Shown: positions 27,461 through 36,766, counted from the first letter of the stretch. The stretch: DNA of 64,000 bases from SW132 sp038150125 (GCF_038150125.1 NZ_JBBVMF010000004.1:248001-312000); one strand, 5' to 3'. The notes: generated by a model not told the origin, from the sequence alone. Translations and numbers: made by a program.

Positions 27461-28975
27461 TTATAACACCGCTGCAGTATGCTCATACATGTTTTTCTTT
27501 GATGGATCCATCAAACCAACACTATTAAATGGTTTAATCTGTTGGATGACAAAATCTTTGAACCGCTCTACCTTATCACGGTTAGGTAAAGGGCTCTGTT
27601 CAAGAAGGGATGTGAGTTCTGCAAAACATCGTCGCATGACAGAATTGAGCTCGGGATTACCAGCACTCAAAAAGTGATCCGGCACATGTCCGGCAAGCCT
27701 GCTCTGCTCATAGTTAATAGAACAGATGAAATAGAGCATTGTAAAAGCAGTAAATAGATCGAAGTTTCGTCGGCTTTTATAACAGCCTGCAACCAACAGG
27801 TCAATGAGCTTCAGTTCTCTGAAAAATGCATCCTCGTAATCGCTTAGCCTGTTGTTTCGTTTGTCTGAATGATCATGAGTCTCCGTTAAAATAGAGACCA
27901 ATTTTTCAACGCCGGACAGGGAATGCGCAATGCCCGTGCTGTGCAGCGGATCAACAAATCCGGCAGTGTGATGAAGTGCGGCCCAACCGTTGCCATACAT
28001 GGTATTTAGTTTACGCTGGAGGCGTCCAGTTTTGACGAGTTTGCCGGGCATGTCAGCAATTTTTCCACTATTAAAGAGATTTTCCAGTGATGGGTAATCT
28101 GAAAGTATACGCTGCCACTCATCGGCAGCAGGTTTGCTATTTGGTTCACTTCCGTCTATAACAAAGCCTGCGCTCAGCAAACCATTGTTAAACCGAAGCA
28201 TCCAGAGCCAACCAGGTTCAATGAGGTGGTGCAGCGCAGAGTGGTCGGGGTTGTAGGGATAATCGGCTGTTTTGGCTCCAAGGTTTTCCAGGTAAGGTTG
28301 CCACTCAGGTATATTCTCAAAATGAGAATAAATAGCTCGCGAACTTGTGTGGAATTCATCAGCCGAGGAAGTCGTGCCGAAAAACTGACCTGAAAACTGC
28401 GGCGAGCCGGTAGCGTCGATAATAAAACCAGCCTCAAGTATAATGGAATTTCGATCCTGGTTTGCCCGGACTGACCACGTTCCGATCTCTGTTCTATCAA
28501 CGGAAGCAATCTCAGTGTGATCGAAGTAATTGATGCCGGCGTCTTTCACCATTTGCACGAACAGGGCATCTGTGTCGGGACGATACCACTGAGTGTCTGA
28601 ATTATTATCATCAACGCTGGCGGCAACCAGCAATTCCATGCTGTGATCGGAATCGGATTGAAACCGCTGATGCTTTGAATGTTTGTAGTAGCTGAAACCG
28701 CGTTTGAGTCCGCATGTCACATTTGGATAATGTGTTTGCCATGATCCATAACGTGAAAGCTTTCTGAGTTGCGGCAGATTGTACGTGTCGGCCAGATCGC
28801 GCAGAATCATATCTGCAATCGGTGTAGAGGATTCCCCGATGGCAAACCTGGGATGTTCATCTTTTTCGACCAGACAGACATCAAAACCGGCGCTGTTCAG
28901 GCACAACGCCGTAATTGACCCGGTGAAGCCACTGCCGGCAATAAGATAATCGTAGGTTTTTGGGGGATGAGGCAT
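27461..28975 (-). CDS. Flavin-dependent tryptophan-halogenase-like oxidoreductase
   Basis: A 504-residue FAD enzyme. The dinucleotide-binding GSGFTG is at residues 14-19 of a beta-alpha-beta start, and the halogenase-family GESSTP is at 47-52. A candidate active-site Lys is in CGLKRGFSYYKH near 90. The halogenase hallmark WxWxIP appears as GWLWMLRF near 254-261, that is, with Leu-Arg instead of Ile-Pro. So I call it halogenase-like and would not claim halogenation; related proteins include other flavin monooxygenases. It is followed upstream in the same direction by a radical SAM gene, across a 286-base gap that contains no gene. Confidence 0.78.
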   Translation of the reverse strand: MPHPPKTYDYLIAGSGFTGSITALCLNSAGFDVCLVEKDEHPRFAIGESSTPIADMILRDLADTYNLPQLRKLSRYGSWQTHYPNVTCGLKRGFSYYKHSKHQRFQSDSDHSMELLVAASVDDNNSDTQWYRPDTDALFVQMVKDAGINYFDHTEIASVDRTEIGTWSVRANQDRNSIILEAGFIIDATGSPQFSGQFFGTTSSADEFHTSSRAIYSHFENIPEWQPYLENLGAKTADYPYNPDHSALHHLIEPGWLWMLRFNNGLLSAGFVIDGSEPNSKPAADEWQRILSDYPSLENLFNSGKIADMPGKLVKTGRLQRKLNTMYGNGWAALHHTAGFVDPLHSTGIAHSLSGVEKLVSILTETHDHSDKRNNRLSDYEDAFFRELKLIDLLVAGCYKSRRNFDLFTAFTMLYFICSINYEQSRLAGHVPDHFLSAGNPELNSVMRRCFAELTSLLEQSPLPNRDKVERFKDFVIQQIKPFNSVGLMDPSKKNMYEHTAAVL

Positions 28976-29261
28976 AAAGTGAATTTCTTGAAAATATTGC
29001 AGGCTAACCTAACAAAAAGCGGGATAAGTTTGGTTCGTTACACAGTTATTTTTTTAACTTTTGAAGTAATGGGGAAAAGCATGAACGAACCGGCGGCGCC
29101 GGATGAGATCAACGAGGGATGTGTAACGTAGCGTTGGTTGAAAGATGTGAACATTCCAGGTCTGTTGACCCGCAAACACACCCCTGATTTCACAAATGAC
29201 GCGCTGCGTCTTTGCTCCAATCTGTCCCCTCTTCCCCAAGGGATTCGGGGCAAGAGAAAAT
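28976..29261. other. Gap between the radical SAM gene and the halogenase-like gene
   Basis: 286 bases without a convincing gene. Two overlapping frames of about 80 codons on the reverse strand have no recognisable content. On the reverse strand a CCCCGAATCCCTTGGGG-like palindrome and a GAGGGGACAG phrase resemble the other intergenic palindromes of this window. Confidence 0.5.
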
Positions 29262-30200
29262 TTATAAGTTGCCACACCCAGCATCACATCTAACAAGCGG
29301 CAGAATTTTCTGTGTAAGATTCATTTTTTCGAGCCGGTTTTTGCGTGATGGCAGGCAACTATCACAATCAGAAAAACGATAAAGATCCCAGGTGTCGGCA
29401 AACACACGGCCACGGTTAAGGGCAAGCGCTCGATCAAAGGTCTCTTCCAGGGCGTGAAGGGTGGGAGGAACAAATAATCCGTCTTCAAGCAATCGATCCA
29501 TAATGCCATTACCCGGGCGTGTCGGTATAATGGAGCAGGTATCGATTCCGCAGTCAAATGCGAAATCGACGGCCTTGAGCGACCATTCGATATTTTCTCG
29601 TGGATCCGTCAAAAACGGAGGATTCAGCAGAATAAATGCCCGCGTTTTAATGCCGTTCGATTTGAGAAAAGCGGCCGCCTGCTTAAAAACGTCAGTTGTG
29701 ATCTGCTTGTTGAGTTGTGGAAGAACATCCGGATGAATTGATTCAAGCCCCATCGCCACTTCAAGATCTCCTTCTATCATCTGCTGAAATTCTGTGACGG
29801 ATGAATTGCAAAGCTTCGGATGATTTTCAACCAGTACTGTTTCATAAGAATCCATTAGCTGCGCAATCTCTGCATGATCTTCCGGGGGAATCGCCTTTTT
29901 ATCAAAAAAGTTACCGTTGTTATACAGCTTGATCATGTCCGCCGCCGGGAGTTTTTCAAGCCCCAAACGGATCTGTTCCGGAATGGCACCCGCCGGTGTG
30001 GGCTCATCAAGCGTGTCTTTCCAGAGATCGCACATCACACATTTAAACGAGCACTCCTTGTTGGTCAGAAACAGTGTGTTCACCCGTCTGATTGTGCCTT
30101 CAGCATCAGGTTCCTGTTCATGCAACCAATTGTAAGGGCGCCGGGAATTTACCTGTTTCTTTTGTGGCCTCAGGTCAATGATCTCTTTGTTAGTTTTCAT
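29262..30200 (-). CDS. Radical SAM protein
   Basis: A 312-residue radical S-adenosylmethionine enzyme. The cluster ligands are C50, C54 and C57 in NKECSFKCVMCDLW, the CxxxCxxC pattern that binds [4Fe-4S] and SAM. A TIM-barrel-like order of strands follows (KLYNNGNFFDKK near 94, AMGLESIHPDVLP near 148, RAFILLNPPFLTDP near 185). Four further cysteines near the C-terminus, in DCDSC and RCDAGC, could bind a second cluster. The reaction is unknown. A broken toxin gene ends 27 bases upstream, and a halogenase-like gene lies downstream in the same direction. Confidence 0.88.
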   Translation of the reverse strand: MKTNKEIIDLRPQKKQVNSRRPYNWLHEQEPDAEGTIRRVNTLFLTNKECSFKCVMCDLWKDTLDEPTPAGAIPEQIRLGLEKLPAADMIKLYNNGNFFDKKAIPPEDHAEIAQLMDSYETVLVENHPKLCNSSVTEFQQMIEGDLEVAMGLESIHPDVLPQLNKQITTDVFKQAAAFLKSNGIKTRAFILLNPPFLTDPRENIEWSLKAVDFAFDCGIDTCSIIPTRPGNGIMDRLLEDGLFVPPTLHALEETFDRALALNRGRVFADTWDLYRFSDCDSCLPSRKNRLEKMNLTQKILPLVRCDAGCGNL

Positions 30201-30226
30201 CGCAGGTTTCTGATCTCGAGGAGTCT

Positions 30227-30631
30227 TTAGGAGTAAATTTCATCGAAGAATTCTGATAAGATTCTGATTTCTGCCACACCAATTTTTTTCAGTATCAAAA
30301 GATCTTTGTCTACGGTCAGTAGGTAATCAGCTTTACCATCTACTGCAAGAGACAGCAAAAAGTTATCTTTGGGATCCCGGCATGCTGATATATCTGAAGT
30401 TACAGTTACAATTTCTGCAACTTCATCTATCGTCTCTAAAATATCTTCCAATTCATCTCATGAGATATATTTTCTGAGCTTTGGGCGTCTGGCAACAGCT
30501 ACAAATTCTTCAAGAAGTTCCTGACTAAAAAGAAGTTTGCACTCTTTGCTAAACAGCAATTCATCAAGTCTCTCGTATTTACTGCTTATTAAAAAACTGA
30601 TCCATAGATTAGTATCGAGAATGAGGCGCAT
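30227..30631 (-). pseudogene. PIN-domain toxin gene interrupted by an in-frame TGA
   Basis: Read from the ATG at 30631 the frame gives MRLILDTNLWISFLISSKYE, the PIN-domain opening with its first catalytic Asp, and continues to RRPKLRKYIS. There a TGA (30460-30462) is followed in the same frame by DELEDILETIDEV and later CRDPKDNFLLSLAVDGKADYLL, the conserved second half with its catalytic acidic residues, ending at 30227. A single nonsense change thus splits a full-length gene of about 134 codons. PIN proteins of this kind are ribonuclease toxins of toxin-antitoxin pairs. The antitoxin relic lies 2 bases upstream. A restart at an internal TTG would give only the C-terminal half. Confidence 0.85.
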
Positions 30632-30633
30632 TC

Positions 30634-30844
30634 TTACTTATTAGTTCGTCTGGATCGGACGGTTTCCACCTCGCCAGCAATCTCTTCAGAGCTCGGAACA
30701 TTATCTGATTTGGATCTTAATTTTTTTAATACTTCAGCAACCATTGTTGGTAGTTTCTCGAATAGTAATTAAATCTAAGTCCGCTAAGTCTCTCAGCAGT
30801 TGCCTGGCTTTGGGATTTAGTATGTCTATTTTTACTGGTTCCAT
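30634..30844 (-). pseudogene. Frameshifted antitoxin gene paired with the PIN toxin
   Basis: The ATG at 30844 starts MEPVKIDILNPKARQLLRDL, then LADLDLITIRE, typical of small Bacteroidota antitoxins that precede PIN toxins. The frame then hits a stop, but reading one base further on gives TMVAEVLKKLRSKSD and SSEEIAGEVETVRSRR, the expected C-terminus, to a TAA at 30634. One inserted base, within the A-C-T-A-C-C stretch after the IRE codons, explains the break. With the toxin nonsense mutation 2 bases downstream, both halves of the module look inactive. Confidence 0.8.
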
Positions 30845-30931
30845 GATTTAATGTATAAAAAATTGGCCTTGATTTGGAAAGTTTTAAGGTTTTCTTCCCA
30901 TCAATGGTAAAACCGGTTAAATGCTGAGCCG

Positions 30932-32263
30932 TTATTCGGCATAAAGTGACCGAAAATAATTTCGGTAGGTCATTTCACTTTCAGGGAACAGCTCATTGAA
31001 CCCTTCATCGTTGATAGCCCCGTGCTGAAACCGCCGTTTTGGAAACACCGGCATATCAAATCCGGTAACAGCTTTTATGCCCCGCTGAACCACATCACCT
31101 TTTAGTGCATAAAGTTCCTCGTGCTTCCAGTCAGTCAGTTTTATGAACGGGATGCCTTCCGATACCTCAATCACGTTCGGCAGCGTGTAGGGGCTGAATC
31201 CTTTGAACCCGTATTTTTTAGCCGGCGCATATGTTCTGATGTGACCTCTGCTTTGACCGCCGGAGTAGGTGAGGGAATGCTTGATTTTATCCACGCCCCA
31301 GCCTTCGTGATAGAGCAGCGGATTTCCAAGAACGCTTCGAATGGTCAGTTCCGGATTATCCTCGATTGGATAGGATTTCATGTTTTCATCGCCTCCGTCA
31401 CCATCAACCAGCCAAAGCCAGTTCGGGTATTTTTCACGAATTTTTTTGATGAGTGTCAGCCCCATTGTTGCCGCTTCCACATCGCGCTGTTTGTAGTCTT
31501 CGATCACCCGAATAGTTTCTTTGTAATCCAGCTCGGATTTATCTGCTTCAATGACTTCAAGGAAGATGGAGAGATCCAACTTGTCGAGAAATTCAAACGC
31601 CTGGTCGGCATCGGCTGCGTCACCCACTTTTAACGTGAACGCTTTCAGACGTGATGGATTCATCCCAAGTTCAAGCATTTGATGGTAGAGAGACAGAAAG
31701 ACAGACCCGCTGTCGATGCCGCCGGAAAACATCACGCCGATGGGTTCATTATCCGGTAAAGTTTGCAGCCATTTGCGGCATTCTTTATTGAGAGCGCTAA
31801 TATACCGTTCTCCGATTGCATCTAAATCTGCATCAAGAACGTTTCGCTCGGGTTCAAAAAAGCGATTAAACTGAGGGTTAGGGTCAGGGCATCCTATAAC
31901 ATCAAGCCGCACAAGATAGTGGGCAGGTACCATTCGCGTATAATCCGGTCTGAATTGATCTCCAAAACCAAGCTTTTTGAGATAGTTATGAATTTCATCA
32001 ATCCGTTCAGCCACAATTAAAAGCGGTCCTGATACCTGTTTAGCCATAAAATAGCGCATTGGACGCCCAATGGAACGTGCGAGATAGACTTGCTGTCCTG
32101 ATTTGTGAACAATGGCAAATGAACCTTCAATCTCCCGTACTTTTGCTGGATCACCGGAGGCAATACGCTCTTCGGCTTCTTCAGTAGTCATATTAAAAAT
32201 CTGGTTCTCGGACGGATCGATGAGGCTGACAAAATCGTGAAGTTTTTTTTCGACGTGGGGCAT
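30932..32263 (-). CDS. Asparagine-synthetase-like protein lacking the glutaminase cysteine
   Basis: A 443-residue protein of the asparagine synthase superfamily. The ATP-pyrophosphatase domain is complete, with the PP-loop SGGIDS at 180-185 and LVDGDGGDENMKSYP near 287-301. The N-terminal part keeps only the second half of the class II amidotransferase fold (GSFAIVHKSGQQVYLARSIGRPMRYF, in part at 47-72) and has no Cys at position 2, so glutamine hydrolysis is unlikely. The enzyme may use ammonia or an amine, as in beta-lactam- or lasso-peptide-type AsnB relatives; the substrate is unknown. It lies upstream of the decayed toxin pair, with radical SAM and halogenase-like genes beyond, all on one strand. 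Confidence 0.8.
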   Translation of the reverse strand: MPHVEKKLHDFVSLIDPSENQIFNMTTEEAEERIASGDPAKVREIEGSFAIVHKSGQQVYLARSIGRPMRYFMAKQVSGPLLIVAERIDEIHNYLKKLGFGDQFRPDYTRMVPAHYLVRLDVIGCPDPNPQFNRFFEPERNVLDADLDAIGERYISALNKECRKWLQTLPDNEPIGVMFSGGIDSGSVFLSLYHQMLELGMNPSRLKAFTLKVGDAADADQAFEFLDKLDLSIFLEVIEADKSELDYKETIRVIEDYKQRDVEAATMGLTLIKKIREKYPNWLWLVDGDGGDENMKSYPIEDNPELTIRSVLGNPLLYHEGWGVDKIKHSLTYSGGQSRGHIRTYAPAKKYGFKGFSPYTLPNVIEVSEGIPFIKLTDWKHEELYALKGDVVQRGIKAVTGFDMPVFPKRRFQHGAINDEGFNELFPESEMTYRNYFRSLYAE

Positions 32264-32469
32264 AGTGGCAATAATGTTTTGTGGCTGGAAATCGTTAATT
32301 GAGTCAAATATAATGAAAAGATTGGAATCTCTCGCGAGCGTTTAGCAAGGAGTGGCTGCGAGCCGGGGGACTATTGATTACAAGTCTACATAACTCGTCA
32401 TAAGAAAAGGACAATCGTCAGACGAAATTTCGATCTCCACTTAAATTCAGTAATCTATTAAATCTGCCT

Positions 32470-32477
32470 TATATTTG
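32470..32477 (+). promoter_or_regulatory. Possible Bacteroidota-type -7 box upstream of the 617-residue gene
   Basis: TATATTTG fits the TAnnTTTG consensus and lies about 39 bases before the TTG start at 32516. No clear -33 box is visible. Confidence 0.3.
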
Positions 32478-32515
32478 TCTGCACATGGAAAAATCAATTC
32501 ATAACATCTCAATAT

Positions 32516-34369
32516 TTGTCAAAGAATAATAAAAAATGGGTAACGCTCGACCGGGAGAAAAACGAGCATACCCGCCGTCTTAAGCAAAGCCTTAACAAAG
32601 TAAAGTGGTCGCACGCGCTGATGCAGATTTTCTGGACGGCCGGCCCTGTAACCACACTTGGCCTCATTGGCGGATACTACATCGGGTACGGGACGATGCC
32701 GTCGCTTCAGCTCTTAATCTATTTCGTCAGCTTTACGGTTTTTTCCGGGTTGATTGGCCTCGCAGCCAAGGTCGTATATGATGGCACGCAAGGGCACCTT
32801 GAGGAACAGGCCGAAAAAGACATTCAGCGGGTGACCGGCAAACTCGCTGACCTTATACTTATAGCAAGAGACAAAGTTGTTCAGGGATATGAGGGAGAAG
32901 CACGCCAGCGGGAGGCAGCGCTACAGCTATTGCGGCGAGTAGATCTTACGCCGTACGGTGTGACAATAGCATTTTCGGATCTGACGGGAGACCGGGAAAT
33001 TGGTGAAATTATGGGGCAGATTCATGCATATCGCCGAATTGGACTGCAAACAAAAGTGCGGGAACTCTATGCAGCCTACCGGCAGAAAATAGACAAGATT
33101 GCAAAGTCGCTTGAAGAAACATCACCGGAAGCTGCACGTGAATTAAAGCAATGGTTTACGGGAAATACATCAGGCCAGCTAAAATACGGCGTACCCCGGG
33201 AAAAATACTTTATTCAGCGGGTAATGTCGGCCATTGAGAATAACAATCCATATATCATGACCTTCAGAGACGTGGAGGAGATGATGATACTGGCTTTTGA
33301 ATTGATAAGCGGCAGGGAGATACCTATGCTTATCTTTTCCTATTCGGGCCGATGGAAATATGCCAGCAGACTGGATGATCTTGAGAAAAAAAGGAGCCGC
33401 TACCGTGTAGCACAGGCGCGGGGCGGTAACCGGATTCGTGCTCTTGCATCCTACCTTGTGGAAACAAATATTGCAAGCACAGTGGAGTTGCCGGAGGGCA
33501 TAGATATTAATGAGCTTGTTCAGAAAGTAACAAAAATCATGGACAGGCTCGCGCTCCATCTTAGAAAGGCTAGCCGGAATGGTTCATCTACAAAGAAAGA
33601 GTTAATGAGGCTTACCGACATAATGACAAACGGTCTGGAACTGTATCAAATGGCCCACGATGGTTATCGCGATTCGAGGAAACGGCATAAAGAATTGATG
33701 GAGGCGATGGCCAAGTGGAAAAAACTGACAACAGATGAGTCACTCGAATCAGGGCTCTTTTCCAAAGGAAAAAGAAGCAAAGGTATTCGAATTAAAGAGA
33801 GCCTTATTGTGCTTACAGAAGAAGCACGGCTCGACGTTTGCAGGCATTTGTCCTGGTATTTTGAGAAAGAGGATATAAAAACGAAAAGTCATTCACTTTT
33901 TTCCTCTTTCAGCAATAGGGGGGCAATGTCGGCGAGGCGGCTTGCGGTTGAAATCGCGGTAGCACTAGAGCCTCACATTCATCTTTCAAAACCGGAAATT
34001 CAGCGAAATATAAACGCTACCAAAGCGATTTATTTGGGGGGTCTTTCTCCGGATCTTAGCTCTGTTCAAAAACAGGAATTGGGCGAAAAAATGGCGAAGG
34101 AAGCAGATAGCGGTCTCGGAATTGCGGCTATTCGTCTGGCAGAAACTCTTGTTTGGCAGTATCATGTGGACCTGTCTGACGAAGCTGTTGAATTTTTAAG
34201 ATATAATTACGGCGCCGGCCGCCAGACGCTGGAGAGAATAGCCAATAAGAAGCAGGTATTAAAGATCAGACAAGAAACAAATGTATCCATACCGCCGATG
34301 CCGGAAGAAACTAAAAGCGAGTGGCAAAAGGCACTATCCCAAATTAAAAAACGTATCTCGCATCTCTGA
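32516..34369 (+). CDS. Hypothetical membrane-anchored protein, 617 residues
   Basis: No family recognised. Two membrane helices lie at the N-terminus (about 35-57 and 62-88) after a basic, helical start, so the protein is a membrane-anchored cytoplasmic one. The remaining 530 residues are mostly charged helices, including KEELRHRLKQ-like heptad patterns near 95-140 and 395-420, and a basic KGKRSKGIRIKE stretch near 420. The start is a TTG at 32516; no ATG, GTG or other TTG in frame lies upstream before stops. A TATATTTG box is 39 bases upstream. The gene ends 22 bases before the UspA gene on the other strand. Confidence 0.7.
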   Translation: MSKNNKKWVTLDREKNEHTRRLKQSLNKVKWSHALMQIFWTAGPVTTLGLIGGYYIGYGTMPSLQLLIYFVSFTVFSGLIGLAAKVVYDGTQGHLEEQAEKDIQRVTGKLADLILIARDKVVQGYEGEARQREAALQLLRRVDLTPYGVTIAFSDLTGDREIGEIMGQIHAYRRIGLQTKVRELYAAYRQKIDKIAKSLEETSPEAARELKQWFTGNTSGQLKYGVPREKYFIQRVMSAIENNNPYIMTFRDVEEMMILAFELISGREIPMLIFSYSGRWKYASRLDDLEKKRSRYRVAQARGGNRIRALASYLVETNIASTVELPEGIDINELVQKVTKIMDRLALHLRKASRNGSSTKKELMRLTDIMTNGLELYQMAHDGYRDSRKRHKELMEAMAKWKKLTTDESLESGLFSKGKRSKGIRIKESLIVLTEEARLDVCRHLSWYFEKEDIKTKSHSLFSSFSNRGAMSARRLAVEIAVALEPHIHLSKPEIQRNINATKAIYLGGLSPDLSSVQKQELGEKMAKEADSGLGIAAIRLAETLVWQYHVDLSDEAVEFLRYNYGAGRQTLERIANKKQVLKIRQETNVSIPPMPEETKSEWQKALSQIKKRISHL

Positions 34370-34391
34370 GTCGGTCATACATTCCCAATAG

Positions 34392-35219
34392 TCAGATAGA
34401 TCCAGAGGGTATAATAAGGAGTGGTAAGTCGGAGTAAACCACTATTTCGTCGGTGTGATTTTTCTTGAAGAGCTTCTGTAAAACTGTCCTTTTATATCGA
34501 TTAAATACGAGGGCTGCATTCTTTTGGCGGTCAACGTATTCAGCGATACCATGCAGAAGACTATCACCATTTATAATTTCTATCATCAGAGAATCATCTC
34601 CGGCTTCATCACGCAGAATTTCCGTAAATCCTAAATGTCGAATTCTTTCATCAAAATCGAACTCTTCTGATATGTGAATCAAATCTACGGATGCATCAAT
34701 AAGGCTGGCCATTGATGATGTAAATTTAAAATGTGCCGGATCGTTGATTCTGAAATCTGTTGTAAAAATCAGGGACGAGATCACCGGGTCTTCATCTGCT
34801 GCAGGAATTAAAAAAAGCGGTACAGTCAGGTCGTGTGCGATGGTCTCACTTACACTTCCCAGTACGGTTCGCGACAATTTACTTTGGCCGCGACTCCCCA
34901 TCACAACCATGTCAGCTCCTTCTCTGTCAATACAGTTAAGAATTTCTACAGACGTGCGGCCATGTCTGATCTGACTGGTGATATCAATATCAGTACCAAA
35001 CTCGGCAATCAGATTTTTCATGCGGCTTAAGGCATTTTTTTCCATCATATCGAGCATTCCTTCAACGGCGGTAGCAAAATTGTAGGGAGGCTCAACAACA
35101 TGGAAAAGCGTCATTTTAGCGTTTGATTTTTTGGCGAGATGCGTTGCAAACCGAAAAGCACGGTTTGAAAATGCTGAAAAATCAGTAGGAACCAGAATAT
35201 GAGTTATAGCCTGTTTCAT
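34392..35219 (-). CDS. Universal stress protein with two UspA domains
   Basis: A 275-residue tandem Usp protein. The first domain keeps the ATP-binding pattern GSRGQSKLSRTVLGSVSE near 128-145; the second has lost it. Usp proteins respond to starvation and other stresses, and the nucleotide state of the first domain probably tunes partner binding. It follows another double-Usp gene by 11 bases, and both follow a small 85-residue gene, giving a three-gene leftward unit. Confidence 0.9.
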   Translation of the reverse strand: MKQAITHILVPTDFSAFSNRAFRFATHLAKKSNAKMTLFHVVEPPYNFATAVEGMLDMMEKNALSRMKNLIAEFGTDIDITSQIRHGRTSVEILNCIDREGADMVVMGSRGQSKLSRTVLGSVSETIAHDLTVPLFLIPAADEDPVISSLIFTTDFRINDPAHFKFTSSMASLIDASVDLIHISEEFDFDERIRHLGFTEILRDEAGDDSLMIEIINGDSLLHGIAEYVDRQKNAALVFNRYKRTVLQKLFKKNHTDEIVVYSDLPLLIIPSGSI

Positions 35220-35230
35220 AGGTCCGGGAT

Positions 35231-36220
35231 TTATTGTTTTTGTTTATCGAAAAGTTTTGAGTCTGGCCGAATGGTTAACACCGTCTTTTCTGTATTCAAT
35301 GCTACTTTTTCGGCGTGTGACCCCAATAGCATATGAGCCAGCCCGCTGCGGCCGTGTGTTGTCATCACAACCATATCGGCAAATTTGTTGGCGTAAGTAG
35401 TAATTTCATGATGTGCTGAATATCCTGTTAGAGCCTCAAAAGAGATGCCTATTTCTTCGTTGTTGTACACAAGTCCAGTAAGTCCGAGCTCCCCGGAATC
35501 GATCACATGTAGTCCCTGAGGTTTCATTGTGTCAATAAAATCCATCAGCCGCTCCATCAGATATTCAGAAAACCGGCCGCTCTGTACATCATCCGCCTTA
35601 TCTGGAACTTTTCTGTTGAATATCTCCATTCGTTCATGGACATAAAGGAAAGTGATTGAAGCATTATAAAGAGATGCGATAAGTGCCGCCGCCGGCACTG
35701 CAGCCATCGACAGTATCGATCCGTCTACAGGCACAATGATACGCCCTGACTTAAGTGTGTCGGGATGGTTATACACGCTTAGTACCGGAACTTGTGATGT
35801 TCTCAGGACCCGCTCTGTAGTGCTTCCCCTGAACATATCGGATTCATCTTTACCTTTGGCGCTCATGACTACAAGGGAGTAGTTGCCCTGCCAGGCTTGA
35901 TCCGTAATAAGAGCCGCCGGGGACCGGTCGACTTTTACGAAAATGTCGCCCCGGTTTTTGTGTTGAAAATGGGTTCTGGCAAGTGAGTTTAATTTCAGCT
36001 CCGCCTCGTTAAATATGAGAGGATAAATATCATTATCCACCTCCTCATTGTCTTTTGCTGTTTCTCTTAACTGTTCGTTCATCAGAATGCTATTGGGAAT
36101 CACGTGCAGCAAATCAACAACACCACCAGTAGCTGCTGCCAGATTTTCAGCAAACTGGCAGGCGTTTTCAGAATAGTCTGAGTAGTCAGTCGGCACGAGT
36201 ATGCGGTCGATAGTAGCCAT
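35231..36220 (-). CDS. Universal stress protein with two UspA domains
   Basis: A 329-residue tandem Usp protein. The C-terminal domain has MTTHGRSGLAHMLLGSHAEKV near 288-308, a complete ATP-binding G-2x-G-9x-G[ST] pattern. The N-terminal domain carries MSAKGKDESDMFRGSTTERV near 120, with the pattern only partly kept. So the active domain is opposite to that of the next gene, which keeps it in the first half. It starts 40 bases after the stop of the 85-residue gene and precedes the second Usp gene by 11 bases. Confidence 0.9.
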   Translation of the reverse strand: MATIDRILVPTDYSDYSENACQFAENLAAATGGVVDLLHVIPNSILMNEQLRETAKDNEEVDNDIYPLIFNEAELKLNSLARTHFQHKNRGDIFVKVDRSPAALITDQAWQGNYSLVVMSAKGKDESDMFRGSTTERVLRTSQVPVLSVYNHPDTLKSGRIIVPVDGSILSMAAVPAAALIASLYNASITFLYVHERMEIFNRKVPDKADDVQSGRFSEYLMERLMDFIDTMKPQGLHVIDSGELGLTGLVYNNEEIGISFEALTGYSAHHEITTYANKFADMVVMTTHGRSGLAHMLLGSHAEKVALNTEKTVLTIRPDSKLFDKQKQ

Positions 36221-36260
36221 TGTGTCCGGAATTAAATTTATACCTGCAGTGCCGGGAAAA

Positions 36261-36518
36261 CTATAACGTGTCTAGCGTAATACCTATTAAATCAATTAAC
36301 TGTATACAGGCGTCTTCTTTTGTTTCCCCATAAGCTGACAAAGTGTTCCCATTTATATTCTGAGCTACAGCAATAAGTTGTCCGCGATGGTCATCAAATT
36401 CAATGTTTTTGACTTTATATCCATAATAGCCGTGCTTCAGAAGCAGGTTTATTCGTTCTTTTTCCAGATAATCCGGTTGGTCTGAATATATATGATCGGA
36501 ATACATAACTGCCTCCAT
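36261..36518 (-). CDS. Small hypothetical protein, 85 residues, in the Usp unit
   Basis: It has no recognised domain. It is acidic and soluble (pattern YYGYKVKNIEFDDHRGQLIAVAQ), about 85 codons, and looks like a single compact alpha/beta domain. It lies 40 bases before the double-Usp genes, in the same direction, so it is likely co-expressed with them and may be a stress-related partner; that is inference from position only. Confidence 0.6.
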   Translation of the reverse strand: MEAVMYSDHIYSDQPDYLEKERINLLLKHGYYGYKVKNIEFDDHRGQLIAVAQNINGNTLSAYGETKEDACIQLIDLIGITLDTL

Positions 36519-36766
36519 GTTTTTGTTTTTAAAGTTGCAGATTTATATTGGGAACTAGTTTTGACATATTCCCTCTAATCGATCTATTTATATATACGTT
36601 TTTATATCAATATTTGGTATAGCTAAATAAGAGTAGACCATGTGGGGGAATTTCTTACATCTTATCTGAAGGGATTGGACCAAAGCTATCTACTCAGGGG
36701 AGGGGTAAAAAGGGAGCCGAAGCTCCTCTTAGGAAAAATTTAAAATAAATGTGTTTAAAAAGGACC

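Noticed and set aside
29038..29296. Two 80-codon reverse frames between the radical SAM and halogenase-like genes, considered as a peptide precursor
   Set aside because: One overlaps the radical SAM gene end, neither has a leader/core pattern or repeated residues, and the region contains generic intergenic palindromes.
30227..30631. TGA as a recoded sense or selenocysteine codon in the PIN gene
   Set aside because: Many intact genes in the window stop at TGA (for example YihY, DUF502 and the FNR gene), the site is not in a redox-active motif, and the neighbouring antitoxin is frameshifted too. Nonsense decay is simpler.
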